Assembly: GCF_000686565.1 (NCBI RefSeq)
Contig: NZ_JMKW01000025.1
Location: 1-37,056, forward strand
Reading direction: 5' to 3'
From: Helicobacter bilis ATCC 51630
Lineage (GTDB): Bacteria; Campylobacterota; Campylobacteria; Campylobacterales; Helicobacteraceae
DNA length: 37,056 bases
Of this stretch, positions 1 to 9,154 are shown in pieces (position 1 is the first letter of the stretch; the number at the start of each line of letters is the position of its first letter). The notes under the pieces are model-generated. The model saw only the letters and a list, made by a program, of their open reading frames with translations, did no database searches and had not been told where the DNA came from. The position numbers and the translations under genes are program-made.

Positions 1-267
1 ATAATATATCTTATTTAATAGTAAAAATTAATCAAATAAACTACAAAATAGCATTAATGTAGCATTTATTATACAAATAATACACATTATATTAGTGCTA
101 ATATATCAATAAAGTAATAGATTTTAATATTTAAAATAATGATAAAAACTTATTTCAACATAAGCAAAGAAAGTAAAAAGGGGAGGCTGATATGTTTTTG
201 CGTAGTCAATTTTAAAAGTAAAAAGGTTAATGTTAATAAATACTCAAGTTTTTAGTTAAAGGAAAAA
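1..267. other. AT-rich intergenic region at left edge
   Basis: Very AT-rich stretch with stop codons in all frames. I see no RNA gene, clear terminator or repeat in it. It may hold promoters for genes outside the window. Confidence 0.5.
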
Positions 268-384
268 ATGCAAAAACAAACAAGTCTAAGGATTTTTGGT
301 AACATTAAAAAAATTGCCACATATATTACTATGAAGTCTCTTAAACACGCAAGTTTATGGAATGTAGATTCTAAAAAACTATAA
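268..384 (+). CDS. possible 38-aa small protein
   Basis: An ATG at 268 follows an AAAGGAAAA ribosome-binding-like sequence and opens a 38-codon frame that ends in TAA, overlapping the last bases of the convergent tyrA by 6 nt. The peptide begins MQKQTSLRIFG and is basic, with many Lys residues and no clear membrane segment. I do not recognise it. The ribosome site favours translation, but a frame this short can arise by chance in AT-rich DNA. Confidence 0.25.
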   Translation: MQKQTSLRIFGNIKKIATYITMKSLKHASLWNVDSKKL

Positions 385-1206
385 GAAATTATGCAATTCA
401 TTTGCCTTTTTCATCCATGCTATGAGATTATCCCATTCTTCTTTTGCGACATACTCTTTTGCTTCAGTAAAATGCTTTTCAAAGTCTGTGAGTGAATGCA
501 ATAGATGGGCTTTATTATGTTTAAAAATATCTTTCCAAGTGATAGGAGAGCTATTTGCAAGACGCGACATACTACGGAATCCACCGCCAATCAAAGCAAG
601 AATATTTTCTGGTTTTTCTTGTGCTAATACCGTGTTTGCAAGGGCAAAGCTTAAGATATGCGGCAAATGTGAGATATAGGCGATATGCTCATCATGACTT
701 GCAGAATCCATTTTAATGATTTGCATACCAAGATTCACAAAAATCTCTTTTGCAAAGGCGATTTGAAACGCACCACTTTTGTCTATATCTGTAAGGATTA
801 GAATCTTATTTTTAAAAAGATCTTTTTGTGCTGCCTTTGGACCGCTATGCTCTGTGCCACTCATAGGGTGTGCGCCGACATAATTTTTACGCATTTTAGA
901 TTCTATAAGCTCATGTATAGCATGTTTTGTGCTGCCTAAATCAATGATAGTTTGCGTTGGGGTAAGATCGCTAAAAGCATTTACAATCGGTGCTACAAAA
1001 TCAAGCGGCACAGCGATAAATATCACATCACATTGAGAGATCTCTTCCATACTCGCACACTCATCAACAAGCCCTAGAGACAATGCCTGCTGCTCGTGCA
1101 ATGCTGCCTTATCATATCCCAAAATGCGTTTAAACATTTTTGTTTCTCTTAAAGCTAATCCTAATGACCCACCTATAAGCCCTAAACCGATAATGCCTGC
1201 TTGCAT
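379..1206 (-). CDS. tyrA: prephenate dehydrogenase
   Basis: Catalyses the NAD-dependent oxidative decarboxylation of prephenate to 4-hydroxyphenylpyruvate in cytosolic tyrosine biosynthesis. The 275-residue protein starts with a Rossmann nucleotide-binding loop (GLGLIGGSLG, residues 7-16). It carries the family signature GAHPMSGTEHSG at about 111-122 and the SHLPH segment in the helical C-terminal domain. Length fits the monofunctional enzyme; there is no fused chorismate mutase or ACT domain. The ATG at 1206 is preceded by AAGGAAAAG at good spacing. The gene is divergent from the FadL-type gene at 1362. No regulatory leader is evident. Confidence 0.93.
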   Translation of the reverse strand: MQAGIIGLGLIGGSLGLALRETKMFKRILGYDKAALHEQQALSLGLVDECASMEEISQCDVIFIAVPLDFVAPIVNAFSDLTPTQTIIDLGSTKHAIHELIESKMRKNYVGAHPMSGTEHSGPKAAQKDLFKNKILILTDIDKSGAFQIAFAKEIFVNLGMQIIKMDSASHDEHIAYISHLPHILSFALANTVLAQEKPENILALIGGGFRSMSRLANSSPITWKDIFKHNKAHLLHSLTDFEKHFTEAKEYVAKEEWDNLIAWMKKANELHNFL

Positions 1207-1288
1207 ACTTTTCCTTATCTAAAATCTCAAAACAGAAAGGATATTTTGCCATAATTTCTAGGAAATATGCTTATTTTGACAGCAGTGC

Positions 1289-1318
1289 TTTACAAAAAAA
1301 AAAAAACGATGTTATAAT
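1289..1318 (+). promoter_or_regulatory. sigma70 promoter with poly-A tract in the spacer
   Basis: TTTACA (1289-1294) and TATAAT (1313-1318) are separated by 18 nt, 12 of which are A (the whole run is 13 A, 1294-1306). The -10 lies 43 nt upstream of the preferred ATG of the outer membrane protein at 1362. A change in tract length would alter the -35/-10 spacing. Confidence 0.65.
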
Positions 1319-1361
1319 TTCTGGTTCTTTTTAAGGAAAGTATTAAAATTTGGAGGAATGC

Positions 1362-2759
1362 ATGTTACGACATAACAAAAGAGTAGTGGGCGTTATTTGT
1401 GGGTTGGCTTTAAGTATAGAATCTATGCAGGCTTCTGGCTTTCGTTTAACAGAGCAAAGTTTAAATGGCACAGCACTTAATTCAGCGTTTATCGCTGGGG
1501 CTTATGGAGCAGATTCTACCTACTATAATCCTGCAAATATGAGTTTAGGTAGGGATAGTGATAAACATGAAATAGAGATTGATGGAACACTTCTTTTTAT
1601 ACCGCCATTTCGCTTTAGTACAGGTGATAGAAGCGTATATGAATGTGCCTCACAAAATATATGTAATAAATCAGTAGAAGGCAAGGCATTAACGACAATA
1701 CAACCGATTCCAAAGTTTTTCTACAAATCAAGAGCTTATGAAGTTGCTTCAAGCTTAAGGACAAACTTCGGAGTTTCTTTTACCACGCCTTCTGGTTTAT
1801 CTATGAACTGGGATGGTATAGGAGGTGGCTTCCTAGATGATGTAAGTATTGCCATGATGGAGTTAAATCCTGTTGTATCTCTTGCGTGGAGAGATTTTAT
1901 CTCATTTGGTGTTGGCTTTCGTGCAATCTATTCATTTGGAAGCTTTAATAACACCTTATATGTGCCTTATAATGCTATCGGCGGTGCTTTTAAGGGAACT
2001 ACAAAGGTAGAACAAACCTCTAATGCTAAAGGCTTTGGCTTTGGATATAATCTTGCTTTAAGTATAATGCCATTTGCCACTTCAAGTGTAGAATCTTTGA
2101 AAAGTCTCACACTATCTAGCACTTATAGAAGTAAAGTCGGTATTGATATGAATGGGAGTTTATCAGCCCTAGCGCATGTAAGTCAGTCTGGTGCAAATAT
2201 GGGAACTGTGAATATGGATGCTGGTCTTATGCTGAATGCTGATATGCCACACATACTGAATGTAGGTATATCACAAGATTTTGGTCGATCTAGGGTAGAA
2301 TTTGTCTATGAGCGGACATTTTGGGGAAGTGCTAGAATCTTTGATTTTCAATATGCAAATCAAAGATTCTATAATTTAACTGGTGCTTTAGCCGTTTTGG
2401 GTGTAGATTATGTTGCGGGTATGATGAACTCTGCCGATTACTCCGCCGTTGCCTATGGAAATGGCTGGAAAGATTCTAATGCGTATCGCTTGGGATATAC
2501 ATATTTTGGGGAATCTTATAAGATTATGGGAAGTATCGCCTATGATGAGACACCCGCCCCACAAGGTAAGTTTGGCATACCTGATGCAAATGCGTATATG
2601 TTTGGCTTAGGCTTTAGGAAAAGATTCTTAGATGATAGGCTAGATTTAGGTTTGGCTTATTCACTTGCACTAAAAGATAATAGAAAAAGCTTTATAGTCT
2701 CTCATGATGGTTTTGGGCAGTTGCATTTGCTTACCATCGGTGCTAAGTATTTGTGGTAG
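1362..2759 (+). CDS. FadL/OmpP1/TodX-family outer membrane transporter
   Basis: A 465-residue outer membrane beta-barrel of the FadL family, which passes hydrophobic compounds such as long-chain fatty acids across the outer membrane; the substrate here is unknown. A signal peptide of about 25 residues ends before SGFRLTEQSLNG, which matches the mature FadL N-terminal plug start. The family segment GADSTYYNPANMS follows, then alternating barrel strands, ending in an aromatic residue (W). An in-frame TTG at 1350 would add four residues, but GGAGGA (1352-1357) sits correctly for the ATG at 1362, so I choose that. The promoter carries a poly-A run in its spacer, suggesting switchable expression. 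Convergent with the YqaA-like gene; only 8 bp separate the stops. Confidence 0.88.
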   Translation: MLRHNKRVVGVICGLALSIESMQASGFRLTEQSLNGTALNSAFIAGAYGADSTYYNPANMSLGRDSDKHEIEIDGTLLFIPPFRFSTGDRSVYECASQNICNKSVEGKALTTIQPIPKFFYKSRAYEVASSLRTNFGVSFTTPSGLSMNWDGIGGGFLDDVSIAMMELNPVVSLAWRDFISFGVGFRAIYSFGSFNNTLYVPYNAIGGAFKGTTKVEQTSNAKGFGFGYNLALSIMPFATSSVESLKSLTLSSTYRSKVGIDMNGSLSALAHVSQSGANMGTVNMDAGLMLNADMPHILNVGISQDFGRSRVEFVYERTFWGSARIFDFQYANQRFYNLTGALAVLGVDYVAGMMNSADYSAVAYGNGWKDSNAYRLGYTYFGESYKIMGSIAYDETPAPQGKFGIPDANAYMFGLGFRKRFLDDRLDLGLAYSLALKDNRKSFIVSHDGFGQLHLLTIGAKYLW

Positions 2760-2767
2760 TCTATACA

Positions 2768-3211
2768 CTAGGTAATACCCCATTGAATATAAAGATATAT
2801 TAAGATAGCATAGCGGCTTATTTTACCAAGTGTGATAAAAATCCAAGTTGCTATTTGATTATATTTATACAACCCAAGAAGTAGCACTAAAATATCCCCA
2901 ATAAATGGCAGGAATGCAAAAAATGCGTAAAGATAGCCATATTTTTGCAGATAGGGTCGATAAGATTCTATTCTTTTATAAGATTTTGGGAAAAACTTTC
3001 GCACAGCGGAATCGCCACCAAAATATGCAATATAATAGGTGCTTAAACTCCCAAGTATATTGCCTATACTAGCGACAATTAGCACAATATAGGGATTAAA
3101 ATCAAATGCAATAAAACCGATAACAAACGCTTCAGACCCAAGTGGCCAAAGAGAGCTGGATATAAAGCAAACAAGCAATAACCCAAATAAACCATAATCA
3201 TAAAAATTCAT
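2768..3211 (-). CDS. YqaA/DedA-like (VTT domain) inner membrane protein
   Basis: A 147-residue integral membrane protein with about four hydrophobic segments. The pattern SSSLWPLGSEAFVIGF near the N-terminus and the glycine-rich GNILGSLSTYYIAYFGG segment resemble the YqaA branch of the DedA/SNARE-associated family, proposed to act in lipid translocation or membrane homeostasis. An open frame extends to 3352, but its first 47 residues are Lys-rich and unlike the family. The ATG at 3211 has an AGGAG site 7 nt upstream, so I use that start. Function in this organism is inferred only from the family. Confidence 0.75.
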   Translation of the reverse strand: MNFYDYGLFGLLLVCFISSSLWPLGSEAFVIGFIAFDFNPYIVLIVASIGNILGSLSTYYIAYFGGDSAVRKFFPKSYKRIESYRPYLQKYGYLYAFFAFLPFIGDILVLLLGLYKYNQIATWIFITLGKISRYAILIYLYIQWGIT

Positions 3212-3570
3212 ACACACTCCTGCTTTAATCTTAGTAATCGTTATTTCTTGTTTTTTGTTGTGTGGTAAATAAATCTGTAAAATACATGCCATGTTTATTT
3301 TAATATTTTTTTTAGAATCTTTTAAACTTTTAAAAAGCACTTTATAAGACAATAATTAACATTAAAATATGCTATGTGTTACATGCAATTTAAAGTTGTT
3401 ATTATCAATCAGCTAAAAAGTAAAGCCTTTAGATTTCATAAATTGACACTTGCACCACATACACCAATTTAAGTTTAATTACTCAAATTCAAATAAAACA
3501 TTAACCTACTCAAAAAGCTAAATGCAGTTAGATTCCAAATGATTAAAAGCTATTTGTCCTAGAAATACAC
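3212..3570. other. intergenic region without recognised gene
   Basis: AT-rich gap between the start of the YqaA-like gene and the stop of dnaB, both on the minus strand. It should contain the YqaA promoter. I find no RNA gene, long repeat or convincing ORF. Confidence 0.5.
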
Positions 3571-5037
3571 CTAAAATTTAGGCAATACTCCATCATTAAG
3601 ATTAATGGTTTGCACATCACCTATAAGGGCGGTGCTAGATTGTGCTGCCATTTTGATTTCTCTCTCTTCGTTTCTATCTACAAAAAGCGTGTATTTGCTA
3701 TTGTATTCAATCTTTATTGTGCGTGTTTCACCATTGCGATTCTTTGCTAGAATGAGTTCTGCTTCATGCACTTCTGGGGCTTTGTATTGCTCCTCTATTT
3801 CAACACTAGAATCTTCGCTTTTACTCTTTTTCTGCTTTGCGATTCGATTTCTTGACTCCCTTTCTTTATACACCTCATCGCGATATAAAAATAAAATCAC
3901 ATCAGCATCTTGCTCGATAGACCCACTCTCGCGTAAATCCGACATAATCGGTCGTTTATCATCTCTTAGCTCTAAGGCACGATTAAGTTGTGATAATGCA
4001 ACAATGGGGATTTTTAACTCACGGGCAAGATTCTTTAATCCGCGACTAATCTCAGCGATAATCTCATGTCTAGCCGCTGCATTCGCATTTGACATGCCCG
4101 ACATAAGCTGGAGATAATCAATCATAACAATGCTTACACTAGGGTCTTTAATCTTTAGCTTCCTTAGCTTTGTGCGGAGTCCTGCAAGGCTTAAATGTGG
4201 GTTATCATCAATATAGATATGTGTTTCACAGAGTTCTTGAGCGGATTTTGAAAGCTTTGTAAATTCATTATCGTCCATACTACCTGAACGCACATTTTGC
4301 AGTGGCACCATGCTTTTTGCAGAAAGCATTCTTGTCATAAGCTGTTCTGCTGGCATCTCAAGGCTAAAGATTGCTACACCTTTTTGACTGCTTAGAATCT
4401 TTAAGGTCATGCTAAGGATTAGGGCAGTTTTACCCATCGCAGGTCTTGCACCAATGACTATTAACTCACCTGCATTAAAGCCTGTGGTAGCGTTATTTAG
4501 CTTACTAAAGCCTGTATCTATGCCTTTTAAAGCACCATGCTTTGCTTGATTCTCTTTAATAAGACGCATGGTAGATTCTACAACTTCATAGGCATTTTTA
4601 AACGCATTATTTGTATCTTGTATGCTTAGGGCATAGACTTTTTGTTCTATATCTGCAAGGATATTTTGTGCGATAGAATCTGGCTTCATACTCTCATCTC
4701 GCATAAAGCTTGCTAGAGAAAAAAGATTTCTTTTAATAGAGCTATTTTTAATCATTTTGACATAGGTATCTATGTCTGCAATGGGCGATTCAGCAGCAAT
4801 TAATGCAATATCATCAAGGCTTACTTTCATGCTTTTTTGCATTTCTATACAAAGGAATTCTGGGGTAATGGGCGTCTCATTTCTATGCAGATTCTCACAT
4901 GCCTTAAACATTTCAACATGCAAGGGCAGTGAAAAATCTTGTGCGACTAAGCTATCACATATCTCATCAAATTTATCTGGACTAAAAAGAATCGCAGATA
5001 GCACAACCCTTTCAATCTTGCTGTCTAGCTCTTGCAT
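3571..5037 (-). CDS. dnaB: replicative DNA helicase DnaB
   Basis: The hexameric 5'-3' helicase that unwinds DNA at the fork and recruits primase. The 488-residue protein has the N-terminal primase-interacting domain (about 1-105), a linker, and the RecA-like ATPase domain from about 165. Visible motifs are Walker A GARPAMGKT (196-204), the hydrophobic strand MIDYLQLMSG (Walker B), and ALSQLNRALELRDDKRP with the arginine-rich DNA-binding region DLRESGSIEQDADVI. A Lys/Ser-rich insertion lies near residue 400 between REVYKERE and the C-terminal strands. Length is normal and no intein is present. AAGGAAAAA precedes the ATG. Confidence 0.96.
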   Translation of the reverse strand: MQELDSKIERVVLSAILFSPDKFDEICDSLVAQDFSLPLHVEMFKACENLHRNETPITPEFLCIEMQKSMKVSLDDIALIAAESPIADIDTYVKMIKNSSIKRNLFSLASFMRDESMKPDSIAQNILADIEQKVYALSIQDTNNAFKNAYEVVESTMRLIKENQAKHGALKGIDTGFSKLNNATTGFNAGELIVIGARPAMGKTALILSMTLKILSSQKGVAIFSLEMPAEQLMTRMLSAKSMVPLQNVRSGSMDDNEFTKLSKSAQELCETHIYIDDNPHLSLAGLRTKLRKLKIKDPSVSIVMIDYLQLMSGMSNANAAARHEIIAEISRGLKNLARELKIPIVALSQLNRALELRDDKRPIMSDLRESGSIEQDADVILFLYRDEVYKERESRNRIAKQKKSKSEDSSVEIEEQYKAPEVHEAELILAKNRNGETRTIKIEYNSKYTLFVDRNEEREIKMAAQSSTALIGDVQTINLNDGVLPKF

Positions 5038-5141
5038 GTTTTTCCTTTGCTTTGTGTTAGTAATGATAGCTGTTACAATACAATTTCATTGTGGTAATAT
5101 GATAAATAGAGATTATGTTACATGTATTTCACATGCAATAT

Positions 5142-6323
5142 TTAAAGCCTTGTCGTGCGTATAGAATCTGTTACATCTCTTTGTGTAACTATCTTTAGAT
5201 AGTCATTATAGATTTGCTTATAGTTTGGCAAAATCTTTTCATTTAGCTTTGTAAAAGGATAAATGCTAAAATTCTTTCTATTTTTATCATAATAAGTATA
5301 GATGATATGTGTATGCAGGTCATGCAAGGTTATCTTCTTGCTTTTAGAATCTTTTTTGATTTTTACTCCAGCAAACATTCCAACGCGTTTTTCTAAGCCT
5401 TTTTGTGCAGAAATCATATTGCCAAGCGAATAGATTACAAGCGTGTTATTAATCCACTCAATAGGCTGCACGACATGGGGATGATGACCGATTATTATAT
5501 CCACACCAAGTGTTGAGAGATAGTGTGCAAACTCTTCTTGCTCTTTATTTGGCTTAAAATCATACTCATTGCCCCAGTGCATTGAGACCATGAGTAAATC
5601 CACTTTATTACGCACATTTTCTATGTCTTTTTTTAGCATTTCCTTACTATACACATTGACTAAATATTCTTTATTCTTTGGGATAGGTATGCCATTTGTG
5701 CCATAAGTGTAGGCAAGTAGCGTATAAGTTATGCCATTTTTTTCATAGATTTTTGCTGTGTTTCTTTCATTTTCACTTATATAGCTTCCAGCGGCAATCA
5801 CAGGCTTTTTACTCCAATACTCTCGTGAGTTTATAATTGCTTTTTCGCCGCGATCTAGTGTATGATTATTTGCAAGTGAGATGAGATTAAATCCTAGATT
5901 AATCATGCAATCGCCAAATTCCTGCGGTGAGTTAAATGCAGGGTAGCTACTTAGCCCTAGCTCTTTTCCACCTAGAATTGTCTCTTGATTATAAAAAGCT
6001 AAGTCATATTGTGAGATAAGTGGGGCTGTATGTATAAACATTTTACTAAAATCATAGCTAATTATAGGCTTTGTTTTAGAATCTTTTTCTTGTGGCAATG
6101 TATATTTTGCGTCATTATATACTGCGGTATGCAAAAGTGCATCACCACCCATTATAAGTGTGAGTTCATTATTTATCTTAGATTCTATAACTTTAGAATC
6201 TTTTTTTATCTCTTGCTGCTTTTTCTCTTTATCACTACAAGCTATGAAGCTAAATATATAAAGGCATAGAAAGCATGAGAATATGAGATTATAATTTCTA
6301 GTTTTATTTGTGATGATAGGCAT
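5142..6323 (-). CDS. CapA-family (PGA_cap) metallophosphatase-like lipoprotein
   Basis: A 393-residue protein of the CapA family, calcineurin-like-fold proteins first linked to poly-gamma-glutamate capsule synthesis but widespread in bacteria without that polymer. Signature segments are GGDALLHTAV (about 60-69), SLANNHTLDRG, SMHWGNEYDF and IIGHHPHVVQPIE, followed by YSLGNM. The N-terminus has a hydrophobic stretch ending FIAC with Cys29, a plausible though not ideal lipobox, suggesting membrane anchoring in the periplasm. No other capsule polymer genes are nearby, so a polyglutamate role is not supported here. It is a single gene between gatA and dnaB. Confidence 0.85.
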   Translation of the reverse strand: MPIITNKTRNYNLIFSCFLCLYIFSFIACSDKEKKQQEIKKDSKVIESKINNELTLIMGGDALLHTAVYNDAKYTLPQEKDSKTKPIISYDFSKMFIHTAPLISQYDLAFYNQETILGGKELGLSSYPAFNSPQEFGDCMINLGFNLISLANNHTLDRGEKAIINSREYWSKKPVIAAGSYISENERNTAKIYEKNGITYTLLAYTYGTNGIPIPKNKEYLVNVYSKEMLKKDIENVRNKVDLLMVSMHWGNEYDFKPNKEQEEFAHYLSTLGVDIIIGHHPHVVQPIEWINNTLVIYSLGNMISAQKGLEKRVGMFAGVKIKKDSKSKKITLHDLHTHIIYTYYDKNRKNFSIYPFTKLNEKILPNYKQIYNDYLKIVTQRDVTDSIRTTRL

Positions 6324-6478
6324 GATATTCCTTAAAAATTATGGGGTTATTATTTTAAAAATGTGTGAATTTTAGTAGTGTTTTATTAACAAAATATTAT
6401 GGTTTTATCTTTTAATCACAAAGATTCTAATACTAGTTTTCATGTCTTGCAAATATTAGAATCTATATAAAAGTAATG

Positions 6479-7822
6479 CTATATCCCTAGATTCTGTTCT
6501 AGCCCAAATGCAACATCAAGTATTGTTTGCTCACTAAAGGCACTGCCTATAAATTGCATACCTATGGGTAAAGGCGATTTTACGACCGGAAGGCTTATGG
6601 CTGGAAGTCCTGCAAGATTCACACCGATAGTGTAAATATCGCTTAGATACATTTCAAGGGAGCTTTTTGTAGCATTAAATGTTGGGGCGACATTGGGGGC
6701 TACTGGAAGCAAGATTGTATCACATTCGCTAAAGATACTTGCGTATTGCTGTCTTATGAGTTCTCGCACTTTTTGAGCTTTAAGATAGTAAGCATCATAA
6801 TAGCCACTACTTAGCACAAAAGAGCCTAGCAAAATGCGTTTTTGCACTTCATCGCCAAATTGTGCGCGTGTTTTGAAATATAAATCCTGCAAATTCTGCC
6901 CCTCTATACGACTGCCATATCTCACACCATCAAAACGCGCAAGATTGGCACTTGCCTCTGCCATAGCGATAATATAATACGCACTTATATGATGCGTGGT
7001 ATCAAGCATTTGTGCTTTTATGATGCTATGCCCCATATCTTCTAGAATCTTAATCGTGTCATAATAGGCTTTCTGCACCGCTTCATCTGCCTCTTTCACA
7101 AAGTCTTCTAGTATAGCAATCTTTAGAATCCTTTTAGGATTAAGCTTATCAAAGGTCTTTGTAGGTGCAAGGTTTGCATTTGTAGAATCTCTCTTGCAAA
7201 CTCCGCTAATAATATCAAGCAAAATGCTTGCATCTTCTACATTTTGCGTAATCGGTCCAATCTGCTCCAAACTTGAGCTATACGCCACAAGTCCATAGCG
7301 AGACACTCTACCATAAGTAGGCTTTAAGCCCACCACACCGCAATAGCTAGCAGGCTGTCTAATGCTACCACCTGTATCACTACCTAAACTGGCTATGGCA
7401 ATCTTAGCGGCAACTGCTGCGGCACTCCCACCACTAGACCCGCCCGGCACACGACTTGTGTCAATTGGATTTTTCGTGCGACCATAGCAGCTTTTCTCAG
7501 TCGTGCTACCCATACCAAACTCGTCCATATTTGCCCTGCCAAACGCACACATATTAGAATCTTGCAGTTTAGTAACAGCAGTTGCACTATATGGCGATAC
7601 ATAACCATGCAAAATCTTACTCGCACAAGTGAGTTTAGAATCTTTTACGCAAATATTATCTTTTATTAGAATAGGAATCTTGCCTTTATCATTTTCGTTT
7701 AATTCAGGCGTCTCTATATAGGCGTTTAGTTCTTGTTTTGCTTTAATATCTTGTATCATTTGTTCTTTAAGAGATTCTATCTCATTAGCATGTAATGCCA
7801 TAGCTTGTTTAAGTGTTAGCAT
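6479..7822 (-). CDS. gatA: Asp-tRNA(Asn)/Glu-tRNA(Gln) amidotransferase subunit A
   Basis: The amidase subunit of GatCAB, which releases ammonia from glutamine and passes it to GatB to convert Glu-tRNA(Gln) or Asp-tRNA(Asn) to the amidated form. The catalytic Lys-Ser-Ser triad of the amidase-signature family is visible: Lys54 in [12 protein letters not shown], Ser129 in [11 protein letters not shown], and the nucleophile Ser153 in [13 protein letters not shown]. Spacings of 75 and 24 residues match the family. At 447 residues the protein is slightly short at the N-terminus, usual in Campylobacterota. GatB and GatC are not adjacent. Confidence 0.95.
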   Translation of the reverse strand: MLTLKQAMALHANEIESLKEQMIQDIKAKQELNAYIETPELNENDKGKIPILIKDNICVKDSKLTCASKILHGYVSPYSATAVTKLQDSNMCAFGRANMDEFGMGSTTEKSCYGRTKNPIDTSRVPGGSSGGSAAAVAAKIAIASLGSDTGGSIRQPASYCGVVGLKPTYGRVSRYGLVAYSSSLEQIGPITQNVEDASILLDIISGVCKRDSTNANLAPTKTFDKLNPKRILKIAILEDFVKEADEAVQKAYYDTIKILEDMGHSIIKAQMLDTTHHISAYYIIAMAEASANLARFDGVRYGSRIEGQNLQDLYFKTRAQFGDEVQKRILLGSFVLSSGYYDAYYLKAQKVRELIRQQYASIFSECDTILLPVAPNVAPTFNATKSSLEMYLSDIYTIGVNLAGLPAISLPVVKSPLPIGMQFIGSAFSEQTILDVAFGLEQNLGI

Positions 7823-7877
7823 AATATTCCTTTATAAAAAGATGAAATTATAACAAAAATTTAAGAATTATTTGGTC

Positions 7878-8312
7878 TTATATGCTTTTTGTGAAATGTG
7901 AGAGTGTGATATAATTTGATAGCAAAACTCTAAAATAATCGTTTATTTTTTTTAGTATGACTTTATTATCTAGCTTTTCTAAATTATAAGCTTTTAACTT
8001 TTTTAATATACTAACATCATTCACACTCAAAGCAAGAAGAATAGCGGTATTTATAGCTTCCCTGCCTAGCCTTCTCTCTAGCTCCACTATCATAGAATCA
8101 TTAACTTGCATACTATCCTTTTTAATGATTTTTTCAACAACAGATGAGATAAGAGTCATACCAAAGCCCCAAAACACAGAGCCTAACTTCTTAATGCGTG
8201 CTATATCCTCCCCAATATCCCCTTCAATCTCAATATAATCTGCATTTGCATTAAGGCTTTCTGCTAATGCTTGAATGGCTTCTGCTAATTCTTTTTTATT
8301 ATCTATAAACAT
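7878..8312 (-). CDS. hypothetical protein, 144 aa
   Basis: I do not recognise this protein. It starts with an acidic helical segment (MFIDNKKELAEAIQALAESL). One hydrophobic stretch (LGSVFWGFGMTLISSVVEKI) is followed by a mixed, helix-rich C-terminus. There is no signal peptide and no Cys. The start has an AGGAG-like site (rc of the CTCCTAAAA just after 8312). It is the last of three minus-strand genes of unknown function (7878-9102) between gatA and the AtpZ-like gene. The hydrophobic stretch could be a single membrane helix or a glycine-rich amphipathic segment as in pore-forming or immunity proteins; that is speculation. Confidence 0.6.
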   Translation of the reverse strand: MFIDNKKELAEAIQALAESLNANADYIEIEGDIGEDIARIKKLGSVFWGFGMTLISSVVEKIIKKDSMQVNDSMIVELERRLGREAINTAILLALSVNDVSILKKLKAYNLEKLDNKVILKKINDYFRVLLSNYITLSHFTKSI

Positions 8313-8375
8313 GAGAATCTCCTAAAATCAAATATGAATATTACCATATATTGTTAGAATCTAGCCTTATTTTTC

Positions 8376-8744
8376 TCACTCTATTGGCGCGCGATATACA
8401 GGTGAAAGACTATTGTTTTTATATGATTCTAAACATTGACACCAAATATTTTCACTTCTTTCTTTTATACTCATGTTTTTGCATGATATTTTTACGATTT
8501 GAAGCCAGTATGGACTTAACAAATCTTCAAAGCGTCCCATTTTACACGAGCATACCATGCTAAATCCGGGTGGACCCGGGATATCTCTACATATCTCATT
8601 AATTGTTCTCCAACGCTGAAAAATACCAGATCTACCTCCTCCAATGACTTTAAACTTTTGTATATAATTTTTATAATCATACACTTGGGCTAAGATATTT
8701 TGCGTGTTTTTATTCTTAAATGTAAAAGTTTGCTTTGTAATCAT
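8376..8744 (-). CDS. hypothetical protein, 122 aa
   Basis: An unrecognised small protein with no signal peptide. Its middle part contains the glycine-rich string VIGGGRSGIFQRW and a Cys-rich, Pro-rich segment (GPPGFSMVCSCKMG). Its first 29 bases overlap the end of the upstream lipoprotein gene in another frame, which suggests translational coupling. A Cys/Gly/Pro-rich core and the lipoprotein partner could point to an envelope or secreted role, but no family assignment is possible from the sequence alone. Confidence 0.55.
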   Translation of the reverse strand: MITKQTFTFKNKNTQNILAQVYDYKNYIQKFKVIGGGRSGIFQRWRTINEICRDIPGPPGFSMVCSCKMGRFEDLLSPYWLQIVKISCKNMSIKERSENIWCQCLESYKNNSLSPVYRAPIE

Positions 8745-9102
8745 AGTTTTTTTTATCGACTCTCATTTCTGTGTATTCTACAACTATTTGTTTCAAAAAT
8801 GCCTGATAGCTAGAATCCCTAATAAACTTTGCCGCTTCATCACCATGAATAACCTTGTGATACACATTTGACTGCTGTGTATCTTTGCTAAAAATGTAAT
8901 CTCTTATTTCAATCATATTGAGATTCTTTGTAAAATAATATGTATCAAAATAGTGTTTTGGCACAGAAGTATCATAGATTTTTGTCTCACAATCACTCTG
9001 CATACGCAGTTTATTGTATTTACTCTCATCTTTTTGCATTAGCTCGGAATAAGAACACGCATTGGAGCATAGAATTAACATTATAAAAAGCATTGTTTTC
9101 AT
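8716..9102 (-). CDS. putative small lipoprotein, about 128 aa
   Basis: The N-terminus MKTMLFIMLILCSNAC looks like a lipoprotein signal peptide with Cys16 as acylation site; the -3 residue (Ser) is not the usual Leu. A GTG at 9111 would add three residues (MCK), but the ATG at 9102 has GGGTG at better spacing and puts the Lys directly before the hydrophobic core. The mature part is polar and Lys/Asp/Tyr-rich and I do not recognise it. It overlaps the next gene by 29 bp, so the two are probably co-expressed. Confidence 0.55.
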   Translation of the reverse strand: MKTMLFIMLILCSNACSYSELMQKDESKYNKLRMQSDCETKIYDTSVPKHYFDTYYFTKNLNMIEIRDYIFSKDTQQSNVYHKVIHGDEAAKFIRDSSYQAFLKQIVVEYTEMRVDKKNYDYKANFYI

Positions 9103-9154
9103 TTTGCACACCCATATAATGTATCAATAACGAATACAACTTTTAATGTTGGCA

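Noticed and set aside
3212-3352. N-terminal extension of the YqaA-like protein
   Set aside because: Lys-rich text unlike the family; a much better ribosome site precedes the internal ATG at 3211.
3570-3582. Palindrome CCTAAAATTTAGG at the dnaB stop
   Set aside because: Short, AT-rich and partly fixed by the last codons; no T run or second copy seen.
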